This document shows positions 6,741 to 13,941 of a stretch of 16,940 nucleotides of DNA, one piece after another. Below the pieces are notes generated by a model, which worked only from the letters and a program-made list of their open reading frames with translations, was not told the DNA's origin and did no database searches. This DNA is from a candidate division LCP-89 bacterium (GTDB lineage Bacteria; Electryoneota; B3-LCP), in assembly GCA_025774735.1 (NCBI GenBank), contig JALGZU010000015.1, positions 1-16,940 on the forward strand. Reading direction: 5' to 3'. The translations under genes and the position numbers were made by a program. Position 1 is the stretch's first letter; every line of letters starts with the position of its first letter.

Positions 6741-8165
6741 TTATCTATTCAAACCTTGCCAGAGTTCATGGGTAAAACCTAGATTGAAAAAGGATCCGAT
6801 GTCGAGATAAATCTCCAGGAGCCATCCGATCACGAAAAACCCTAGCAGGCCTATAGCAATCAGGGCTCGGGGGTGTTTTAAAATCCCCGGTCTTTTCAAC
6901 TCTGAAAGAATATTGGACCAGTCTGTTAGAGCAAATCCGGCGAACGCCATCATGACCGGATTCAGTGGAGTTCGATGCCTGCTGAAACCGTAGGCCATAA
7001 AAGTTATAGCCAGGAAGTATCCGACGATCCAGAGCAGATTGCCTTTCTTGGGGAACCTCTTCCAGCTGTACACTACCCCCCAAATAAACAACGGCATAAG
7101 AACGTATATCGTTGGTGCAAAGATCAGAAAAGCCAGAACAATCTGCCATCGGGGAGCCCTCCCCCAGTATCCCGCAATTAAAGACCAAATGTACTCTCTC
7201 TCCACTCCGAAATAATTCCACTGCATGCGCACGCCTTTGAATAAAAAGAGGCCGGGATTTTCCTTGATCCACTTCATGGCAGCTTCCCGAGACCAAGTGT
7301 TCCGTTCCATCTCGGTGAGTTGCCAGGGGACCAGGTCCCCCAACGCTTCTTTATCCTCCCAGCAGTAATTATGAAGGATCAGCATAAAGGGATTGTGGTT
7401 GTAGAGATAGAAATCCACACCGGATTTCGTGGTCATGAGCGGTTCGTCGAATACCCGTTCATTTCGGGCAATCCAGGGCACCAGCACCAACCAAAAGGTC
7501 ACCACGAACAATGCCAGTTTAGGAAACATCGACCATTGTTTTCTGTATAATACGAGATATACGAGCATCAACGGGATCGGGAATAGGTAAAGTACCGTAC
7601 GCGTGAGGGTGGCGGCTCCCAGCATCAGGGCGGCGAACAGGGCGTCCTGGTACCGCCCTTTGGGTACATCAACGAAAAAGATCAAACCTGTGACGAAGAA
7701 GAAGGTAAAAAGCGTCTCGCTTAGAACCAGATCACAATACCCCCATCCGGCGGGATAGAAAGCGAACATCAGCCCGGCCCAGACGGCGGCTTTCCGGTTG
7801 AAAACCTTGTCGGTAAGCTTAAAGGTCAAAACAGCTGTTACTGCGCCCAGAACGCACTGAACCAGGCGCAAACCAAAGATATTGCCCACCCCGAACAGGT
7901 AGTAAAATACGTACATAAAGAGCGAATACATAGGAGGTCTGGAAGCGCTCAGTCGGCCCTTGACTCTGAACTCTCCGGACTGCAACAGGCTCACCGCCGA
8001 TTCGTGGTAGCCCAGCATGTCTGAAATAAGGTTGATATTGTGGTGGAGGAGGATCAAACCCAGCCGTACGGCCAGCGCTGCGAAGAAGAGCTTCCAGAGA
8101 AAATGCGGATCACCGACTCGACGTTCAGCCCAGTCGTCCAAATTTTGAAACAGGCGCTTAATCAT
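6741..8165 (-). CDS. GT-C membrane glycosyltransferase (GT39/ArnT-like, PMT_2 type), subfamily A copy 3
   Basis: This 474-residue polytopic membrane protein is related to the genes at 725 and 3735. The first membrane helix is about 24-41, and the periplasmic loop carries the likely catalytic Asp49 in NLISDMLGYHESA. Further conserved points are RPPMYSLF (76-83), VLSETLF with Glu150, ATLTRT (185-190), VPWIARN (229-235), EMERNTW (285-291) and SRHRTP (395-400). A last hydrophobic helix (about 434-453) followed by a short tail is not seen in the two relatives. The ATG at 8165 has GGGGAA about eight bases upstream. The preceding gene ends 20 bp away and the radical SAM gene follows after 43 bp, so it probably shares their transcript. 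It is predicted to use a polyprenyl-phosphate sugar; the acceptor is unknown. Confidence 0.86.
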   Translation of the reverse strand: MIKRLFQNLDDWAERRVGDPHFLWKLFFAALAVRLGLILLHHNINLISDMLGYHESAVSLLQSGEFRVKGRLSASRPPMYSLFMYVFYYLFGVGNIFGLRLVQCVLGAVTAVLTFKLTDKVFNRKAAVWAGLMFAFYPAGWGYCDLVLSETLFTFFFVTGLIFFVDVPKGRYQDALFAALMLGAATLTRTVLYLFPIPLMLVYLVLYRKQWSMFPKLALFVVTFWLVLVPWIARNERVFDEPLMTTKSGVDFYLYNHNPFMLILHNYCWEDKEALGDLVPWQLTEMERNTWSREAAMKWIKENPGLFLFKGVRMQWNYFGVEREYIWSLIAGYWGRAPRWQIVLAFLIFAPTIYVLMPLFIWGVVYSWKRFPKKGNLLWIVGYFLAITFMAYGFSRHRTPLNPVMMAFAGFALTDWSNILSELKRPGILKHPRALIAIGLLGFFVIGWLLEIYLDIGSFFNLGFTHELWQGLNR

Positions 8166-8185
8166 AGATACTTCCCCGTGGCTTG

Positions 8186-9784
8186 TTATACCCCTGGCTC
8201 TTCTGCTGTATTATCGTCTGCTTCTCTTATGAAATAGATCGCTACGACTTTACCTCTGGTTAACATTTCGGTGTAAGTATAACCGGCCTCACGGAGTTCG
8301 ACCATGAGATTCTCCTTGTGAATCCAATGAGGTCGTTTTGCTCCGCTGAGAACGTCTTCATCAAAGAAGGCATTCGGATTGTCCAGAGTAACCACCCAGA
8401 TTCCTGATGGTTGTGACGTGAGATCATCGAGCGACCTGATCCATTCTCCCGGCTTCAAGTACTGGCGGCCGTTGTGCTGAGCAATCGGATCCTTCGAATA
8501 GATGTGCTCTGAAAATTTCCTCTCATGATAAACCAACATCCCGAAATACGAACAGACGCGCAGATAGGGACTGGAAAAATGTATGATCACTTCATCGTCG
8601 CATATGAGGTTCGCGACGTCCTCCGCAATCATCGAGAGATGATGGCCCTCCCCGGCTTCTGCTTGAGAACCCGTTCTGAGGTAACCATAGTACTCATGCA
8701 TCCGGTAATAGTCAATATAATAGAAGATGAGCACACTCGCCATTGAGAATGTTAATAATACTAATCCCAGGCGCCTCCATAACTCCCGCCGAATGCCCAG
8801 CCAACCGGCGATGGAAACAAGCAGGTACAGCGGTAATATGAACATGAGATAGCGGCTAAACATGAACGACTGCCCCATTAGCGAGAGCAATGCGAATATT
8901 ACAATGATAAAGAGGAAAATCAGAATGATGTTTCGTAGTTGTGTATTTTTTATTCCCAGTCTAAGCCCTAAGATAAATCCGACTATGAAAGGCAAACTGA
9001 CCAGCCCGGCCAAGTAGGGCGTCCCTCGGAATATGCGGCCAATGCCAAAGGAGAAAAAGACCTCGAAGTAGTTACTCCAGGACAGGGGCTGCACCCAGAA
9101 TTGACCCTCAAGCTGCCCGTACCTTTTAATAGCCGGCAGGATCCAGATCAGGACCACAAGGAAATAAGGTATACTGCCAACCAAAGGTCGAATGTACCTC
9201 TTCAGGTCAGATTTAAAATGAACCACCAGGACGATGAATTCAGCGGCGAAAAGGGTGAACATGAGAATGTAAACATAGAATCCTACCAGGTTCGCCAGTC
9301 CGGTCAACAGCCAATATCGCCATTCGTTGGTTTTTAGTGCTCTTATAAACCATAATATCGACAGACATGGTAATAGTGCATGAATATTAAACATGCGCAC
9401 GTACTGTGAATAAAATATCAGCTGCACAGAAACAACCGCTGCCAAACCCAATATCCAACCGAATCTGCGGTCGAAGATTTCGCGTCCCAACAGGAAGGCG
9501 CCCACCGGTGTCAGGGATCCGAGTAATGCTCCCAAAAGGCGAAACCAGTCAACACCGGGCAGGACTGACACCCAAACTTTCACCAACCAGGGAAATAGAG
9601 GTGGAAAGTTGTCCGTCCTGCAAATATCGACAATTTCCCCGAAACTCGATCCGGCCAGCAAGAGCAGTGTGGCCTCATCGAAGTTCAAATCCAGATCAAA
9701 AAGGCGGAGGAGCCGGAACCCTGCAGCCAATCCAAAGAGTGTTAAGATCGGAAGTAAGTCACTTTTCCGGGTATCTTCCATCAT
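8186..9784 (-). CDS. GT-C membrane glycosyltransferase (GT39-like) with C-terminal soluble domain, subfamily B copy 1
   Basis: This 532-residue membrane protein has a GT39-type N-terminal half: NFDEA at 34-38 (Asp36-Glu37, the usual catalytic acidic pair in the first periplasmic loop), DNFPPLFPWL at 58-67, the YSQYVRMF segment at 125-132 and SRYLMFILPLY at 310-320. Some ten hydrophobic segments end near 358. A soluble domain of about 170 residues follows (365-532), probably periplasmic, containing VIIHFSSPYL and KPGEWIRSLDD. The next gene upstream is a clear paralog over its whole length. The ATG at 9784 has GGAG nine bases upstream, and the gap to the preceding gene is 22 bp. Proteins of this layout are often annotated as mannosyltransferases, but sugar and acceptor cannot be decided here. 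Confidence 0.85.
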   Translation of the reverse strand: MMEDTRKSDLLPILTLFGLAAGFRLLRLFDLDLNFDEATLLLLAGSSFGEIVDICRTDNFPPLFPWLVKVWVSVLPGVDWFRLLGALLGSLTPVGAFLLGREIFDRRFGWILGLAAVVSVQLIFYSQYVRMFNIHALLPCLSILWFIRALKTNEWRYWLLTGLANLVGFYVYILMFTLFAAEFIVLVVHFKSDLKRYIRPLVGSIPYFLVVLIWILPAIKRYGQLEGQFWVQPLSWSNYFEVFFSFGIGRIFRGTPYLAGLVSLPFIVGFILGLRLGIKNTQLRNIILIFLFIIVIFALLSLMGQSFMFSRYLMFILPLYLLVSIAGWLGIRRELWRRLGLVLLTFSMASVLIFYYIDYYRMHEYYGYLRTGSQAEAGEGHHLSMIAEDVANLICDDEVIIHFSSPYLRVCSYFGMLVYHERKFSEHIYSKDPIAQHNGRQYLKPGEWIRSLDDLTSQPSGIWVVTLDNPNAFFDEDVLSGAKRPHWIHKENLMVELREAGYTYTEMLTRGKVVAIYFIREADDNTAEEPGV

Positions 9785-9806
9785 TCAATCGGTCTCCACG
9801 CCAGAG

Positions 9807-11453
9807 TCAATTCTCTATTCCTCTATCCTGCGTTGCCAGTTCTGGCTCGCGAGTGTAATATCGATTGGATACACGTCCATAACGCTTCGTTTCTAGATGC
9901 TCATAACCGAGTTGGGCTAATTCCTCGAGCAGATTTTCTCTCTCTATCCATATTTCTCTTCGGCCCGTGAATTTACTAAAATCAATATCAAAATAACTGT
10001 AAACCGAATCCAGCGAAACAATCCAGATTCCCGAGGGCAACGTCTCGAAGTCATCCAGGCTTCCTATCCGTTCGCCAGGCTTGATGTACTGTCCGCCGAA
10101 ATAATCGGGAATTTCATTAACGGAGAATAGGTATTCAGGCAGCCTGCGCTGGTGATAGAACAGCATGGGGAAATATGAAAAACTCCCCTGAAACGGAGCG
10201 GAAAAATGAACGATGATCTCATTTTCACCCAACCTATCTTCCAAGAAATCCGCCGCTCGGGAAATTCCATGAGGATCGCACTTGGTATCAGGAGCCCGGG
10301 GTCTGGTAAAGACGTATTCTTGATGCACTTCGCAGTAATTACCATAATAATAGACGATGGTGATCAGGAGCGCCAGCCAGGTCAATCCCAATCCCGCCCA
10401 ACGCAAGAGCTTTTTTTTCATTTCCAGCCAGGCAGCAAACACTACGGCTAAATAGAGGGGCACGAGAAAGAAAAAGTACCGCTTGAAGAAAATCGATTGT
10501 CCAAAGTGCGACAGGGCGTACACCCCAATGATGATGCCAACTACGATTAGCATCGAAATCCTCAAATTTTTCTTATACCAAAGGGTCTTAACTCCGAGAA
10601 TAAAGCCAAGCAGAAAGGGGATATTCAGGAAGACGGAGATCAAGTAGCGGTCACCCATGTCGGAACCAGTGCCGAAAAAGAACCAGAGTTTAATCAGATC
10701 TTTCCAGGATACCGGGCTGATCCAAAAGGCATCCTGAATCTGAATGTAGCGGTGTAACAAAGGCACAAGCCATAGTAGAATCAACAATCCAGCTGGAATG
10801 TGTGTAAGGACAGGCCTCAAAAGCACTTTGAAGTTTCGCCGGCTATACCAGATCAGCACGACGAATTCGGCCGCAATCAAAAAGAGAATATAGACGAAAT
10901 TGTAAAATCCTAATACATTTGCCACCGCCATCAGGATCCAGTATTTCCAGGAACCGGTTTTCATGCCGCGGAAAAGAGCCAGAAGTGAAATACATCCAAA
11001 AAATGGGAAGAGGGTGTACATTCTGATCATTTGGGAATAGTAAAGAAAGGGGACCGAGATGCAGCAGGCGATCCCCAGAACGATACCCAGCCTTCTATCA
11101 GATAATTCCTTCCCCAGTAGATAGACAACAGGAGGTGTTAGTGAACCAAGGAGTGCTGAGAAAAACCGCAGGGAATTCTCACCCGGGAACACTGAATGCC
11201 AGATTTTGATAAGCCAGGGGTACAGGGGGGGGAAATTGTCATTCTTGCAGTAATTCCAAATATCGGCCAATGATCCGTCAAGCTGGAAGAGCAGGACAGC
11301 TTCATCGAACCAGATATCCAGATCGAATAGCCGGGCCATCCGCAAAGCCAAACCGACAATGAAGAGGAGAATCAGAACGGTAATATCACGATTCTGATCT
11401 TTCTCGCCATTCCTCGCAGATCGTCCAAAATTTTGGAATTTATCCAACAACAT
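9807..11453 (-). CDS. GT-C membrane glycosyltransferase (GT39-like) with C-terminal soluble domain, subfamily B copy 2
   Basis: This 548-residue paralog of the preceding product has WFDEA at 48-52 (Asp50-Glu51), NDNFPPLYPWL at 71-81, the YSQMIRMY segment at 139-146 and FKRYFFFLVPLY at 323-334. Its C-terminal soluble domain begins near 372. Over the 30-residue stretch starting QY(L/I)KPGE the two copies share 19 residues by my count. A basic 25-residue N-terminus precedes the first helix. The ATG at 11453 has no visible ribosome binding site, and it is the first gene after a 570-bp non-coding gap, so it may head a transcript. Its likely role is transfer of a polyprenyl-phosphate sugar on the periplasmic side, with a substrate that may differ from its sister enzyme. 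Confidence 0.85.
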   Translation of the reverse strand: MLLDKFQNFGRSARNGEKDQNRDITVLILLFIVGLALRMARLFDLDIWFDEAVLLFQLDGSLADIWNYCKNDNFPPLYPWLIKIWHSVFPGENSLRFFSALLGSLTPPVVYLLGKELSDRRLGIVLGIACCISVPFLYYSQMIRMYTLFPFFGCISLLALFRGMKTGSWKYWILMAVANVLGFYNFVYILFLIAAEFVVLIWYSRRNFKVLLRPVLTHIPAGLLILLWLVPLLHRYIQIQDAFWISPVSWKDLIKLWFFFGTGSDMGDRYLISVFLNIPFLLGFILGVKTLWYKKNLRISMLIVVGIIIGVYALSHFGQSIFFKRYFFFLVPLYLAVVFAAWLEMKKKLLRWAGLGLTWLALLITIVYYYGNYCEVHQEYVFTRPRAPDTKCDPHGISRAADFLEDRLGENEIIVHFSAPFQGSFSYFPMLFYHQRRLPEYLFSVNEIPDYFGGQYIKPGERIGSLDDFETLPSGIWIVSLDSVYSYFDIDFSKFTGRREIWIERENLLEELAQLGYEHLETKRYGRVSNRYYTREPELATQDRGIEN

Positions 11454-12023
11454 GGTTATTTGTGCGATATCACAACATCGATCTTGACGTCCAATGGTAA
11501 CTTCCCTGCAACAGCAAGAAGCACCAAATTAACGGATTCCGATCCAGAGTTAACATTTATCAATTAAAGATAGTATGGGAGCAAAACGACAGCATTCCGT
11601 ATGGGGAGATTAGGTGGCGACTCTGATTGTGAATAAAGGATCTATTACTCCCCCCAATAGGTGTTTTCCTACGAAAGAAGACCTGGGTAACATTCGATGT
11701 GTAAACACAAATTGGTCAGATGCCTCAATATGTCTACCAATGATCACGATGTCTGCAGCCAGGCCAATTTACAGCCAGAAACGACATACGCAGAGTCGCA
11801 TTGACACCGAAATTGCTAATATATGGAGATTAATAAGCCCTAATATTTCGTAATGTAAAAACGTATCGACGAAGAGTGAGCGTGGATTAATCCCCTCTAT
11901 CATCAGTTCCACGAAGTCATCCGTTGCGCTAACACTTATGCCCACCCCGTAGTTCTGAGAAACTCTTTCATCGTTTCACCCCGAAAAGCATAACACAACA
12001 AACCAAATGTAACACTTTATCCT
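11454..12023. other. 570-bp intergenic region between two gene blocks
   Basis: This is the only long gap in the window. It is visibly richer in A and T than its flanks. It should hold the promoter for the downstream GT-C block and the end of the upstream block. I found no convincing -35/-10 pair on the minus strand, no hairpin with a T-run, no tRNA-like fold and no inverted-repeat ends of a mobile element. The middle and upstream part carries a coding-like but broken minus-strand frame, listed separately. Confidence 0.5.
11610..11975 (-). pseudogene. Possible relic of an unrecognised coding sequence
   Basis: One minus-strand frame is nearly open across this stretch. After a TGA at 11978..11976 it reads 68 codons (including VSATDDFVELMIEGINPRS), meets a TAA at 11771..11769, then reads 52 more (including DIVIIGRHIEASDQFVF and LPRSSFVGKHLLGG) to a TAA at 11612..11610. 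The hydrophobic and charged pattern looks protein-like on both sides of the internal stop. No good start codon is present; a GTG at 11945 is the best candidate. The opposite strand, offset by one base, is also open for 79 codons (11614-11853), so the direction of any ancestral gene is uncertain. I do not recognise the family. It could also be a conserved non-coding element that happens to lack stops. Confidence 0.25.
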
Positions 12024-12947
12024 TCATGAACGAGCCACACTGGTCTCATCCAACCTGACTGTCAGGGACATCCAATCAATGAGATCGGGACGCTCCCTGA
12101 ATATCTCCGCGACCGTATCCATATACCTCTGGACGTTGTCACGTAGAGTTGCACGCTTATCCGTACCTTGGCGCACCTCATGTGCCGGTCGAATAACTAG
12201 TTTATGGCGATTATCTTCCTGCCTCAGGAGCGTAGATGGAAACACAGCCGCGCCAGTTTTAAGCGCCAGCCTGACCCAACCTGTGGGCAAGAGGATTTTC
12301 TGACCTAAGAATTCTGCTACGATACCGGTCTCACCTGCTTCAGCATCGCAGGCGACCTGGAGAACACGATTGTCCTTCAACATTCTCAACAACCACCTAA
12401 CATCGCCGGGATGACCCACTTCGTGAAAGCGACGTGACGCATCCAGTTTTACTCTGCGGGCAATAGGTCCGTGATCGTCATAGTTCGAGGAGACGACTGC
12501 GACCGGGTATCCTTTCAGCGCCAACAAAATGTGGTGCAACCGCTCATTGCCTATGTGAGGCACAGGTAGCAGGATACCTCGACCTTTCTCGAGTGCCTGG
12601 TCAAGGTATTCCAGACCCTCAAACTCAACCATCCGGTCGATATTTCCCGGTGTTAGTTCTCGAGCCAGAAATAGTTCGATAAATCGCTTCTGATGGTTGA
12701 CCCAGTATGCTCTGAGAATATCAGCGAGTTCTTGGTCACTGCTGTCCGGTAAAATTGCCTTCATCGTGGAGAAATATTTCTCCTTCGACCAGTTGGGCCC
12801 AAAAACACCGAAGGTCATGCGCAGTGAGCCAAGTAGACGTGCAACCGCATAACTCCTTTGCGGCGTTTTTAAACCACCCAGAAGCTTTACCATCGCACTG
12901 AATTTCAGGTAGTACAGGTCTTGAAGTTGTCTGGCTAAAGCGTTCAT
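12024..12947 (-). CDS. LpxL/HtrB-family (lipid A biosynthesis type) acyltransferase
   Basis: This 307-residue member of the LpxL/LpxM-like acyltransferase family normally acts at the inner membrane, moving a fatty acyl chain to a lipid acceptor. The centre of the family is visible: GRGILLPVPHIGNERL (122-137) with the likely catalytic His131, the FLGQKILLPTGWVRLALKTG segment (213-232), and RPDLIDW near the end (286-292). The usual catalytic spacing is His-x4-Glu/Asp. Here His131 is followed by Glu135, that is His-x3-Glu-Arg, so the acidic partner is one position off. No N-terminal membrane anchor is obvious. The ATG at 12947 has AAAGGA just upstream and lies 7 bp after the radical SAM gene. 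An upstream TTG extension to 12983 lies inside that gene and is unlikely. The acceptor may be lipid A or another glycolipid or peptide made by this operon. Confidence 0.82.
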   Translation of the reverse strand: MNALARQLQDLYYLKFSAMVKLLGGLKTPQRSYAVARLLGSLRMTFGVFGPNWSKEKYFSTMKAILPDSSDQELADILRAYWVNHQKRFIELFLARELTPGNIDRMVEFEGLEYLDQALEKGRGILLPVPHIGNERLHHILLALKGYPVAVVSSNYDDHGPIARRVKLDASRRFHEVGHPGDVRWLLRMLKDNRVLQVACDAEAGETGIVAEFLGQKILLPTGWVRLALKTGAAVFPSTLLRQEDNRHKLVIRPAHEVRQGTDKRATLRDNVQRYMDTVAEIFRERPDLIDWMSLTVRLDETSVARS

Positions 12948-12954
12948 GATCCTT

Positions 12955-13941
12955 TCAGATTGGCATCCAGCGACCGGTGACAAAATCCCGCAAATCGCGC
13001 AAGGCTGGATGGACGCGCACGTAAACCGTATCGCAGTCGCGACAGAGTGGTATATCCAGGTGTTTTTTCTGGACGTGTTGCCGCCGCATCCAGACCATCT
13101 GTTCGCAGTTCCAGATATCGCGCAACCCCTGCTTGGTGATGTCGCCCAGAGTTATCATCCCGTTTAAATCACCGCAACACCCCAGAATTTTCCCATCCCA
13201 GCCCACGGAAAGACTCTGCCACAGCACAGGGCAGGGAAAAACCTTTTTACCCGTCGGCCGGACGAAATCCTGCGTATCCTGGCCCGGCCATGCGAAAGGA
13301 TATAGCACCCTGAAATGATCTATCGGCAATCCGTCGAAACGTTTCTTGAATTCGTCATCAAGCGTCGGCAAGAAGGGTGACCCGGGATTAAACGGTTTGA
13401 TCACCTGAAAGATCACAAAGGGATTCGACAGCTTCCTCTCTTTTTTCATCCGCAGAAACCTGATGATGTTCTCGAGGGTCTTCTCGAAATCAGCACCGAT
13501 TCGAATCGATTCGTAATCCTGCGCATTTTCACCATCGAAACTGAATGAAATCGAGTCCAGGCCGCTGTCCAGCAATTTCGCGGACCGTTTCTCGTCCAAT
13601 ATCGTGGCATTTGTGTGAACCTGAGTCAACATGCCCTGTTGACGCGCCAGAGCGATCATCTCACCCAGATGGGGATGGAACACGGGCTCCCCAGCCAGAA
13701 AAAACCGAACCTGACTGACGCCGAACCGAGCGGCATCGTCGATGACGCGCCTGGCGAGATCCAGATTGAGGTAGCCTTTTCCGCGCTCGTGCATGTAGGA
13801 ACAGACCGTGCAATTCAGATTGCAGAATCCGGTTGGTTCCAGGTTGATAAAATAGGGCGCTTGCTTCAGAACCAGCTTCTTGCGGTACCATTCAGTCCGT
13901 AACCGCCACCAATGTATTTTGTGTTTCAGCAAGCCCTTCAA
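12955..13941 (-). CDS. Radical SAM enzyme with SPASM-type C-terminal domain
   Basis: This is a 328-residue radical SAM protein. The cluster motif CxxxCxxC is at Cys40, Cys44 and Cys47 in CNLNCTVCS. The GEP-type SAM motif is at 84-86 (FLAGEPVFHP), followed by HTNATIL (109-115) and SFSFDG (132-137). The C-terminal cysteines, Cys237 in FPCPVLW, Cys255-Cys256 in LGCCGDLNG and Cys300/Cys303 in LCRDCD, fit a SPASM or twitch auxiliary-cluster domain. SPASM enzymes modify peptides or small molecules; no precursor peptide gene is seen here, so a sugar, cyclitol or lipid substrate is also possible. The start is TTG at 13941, overlapping the stop of the B12-type radical SAM gene as TTGA; no ATG occurs until residue 50, past the cluster motif. 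It is co-transcribed with that enzyme and with the acyltransferase. Confidence 0.85.
   Translation of the reverse strand: MKGLLKHKIHWWRLRTEWYRKKLVLKQAPYFINLEPTGFCNLNCTVCSYMHERGKGYLNLDLARRVIDDAARFGVSQVRFFLAGEPVFHPHLGEMIALARQQGMLTQVHTNATILDEKRSAKLLDSGLDSISFSFDGENAQDYESIRIGADFEKTLENIIRFLRMKKERKLSNPFVIFQVIKPFNPGSPFLPTLDDEFKKRFDGLPIDHFRVLYPFAWPGQDTQDFVRPTGKKVFPCPVLWQSLSVGWDGKILGCCGDLNGMITLGDITKQGLRDIWNCEQMVWMRRQHVQKKHLDIPLCRDCDTVYVRVHPALRDLRDFVTGRWMPI

Noticed and set aside
11801..11829. TTGACA on the plus strand as a -35 box
   Set aside because: No -10 match lies at 16-18 bases spacing, and no plus-strand gene follows.
11614..11853. 79-codon plus-strand frame in the intergenic gap, starting with GTG
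   Set aside because: There is no ribosome binding site, the Ser/Thr/Pro-rich composition is typical of an antisense frame, and no family is recognised. It is kept only as part of the relic discussion.
12948..12983. TTG-initiated extension of the acyltransferase
   Set aside because: It overlaps the end of the SPASM gene and adds residues unlike the family; the ATG at 12947 has AAAGGA upstream.
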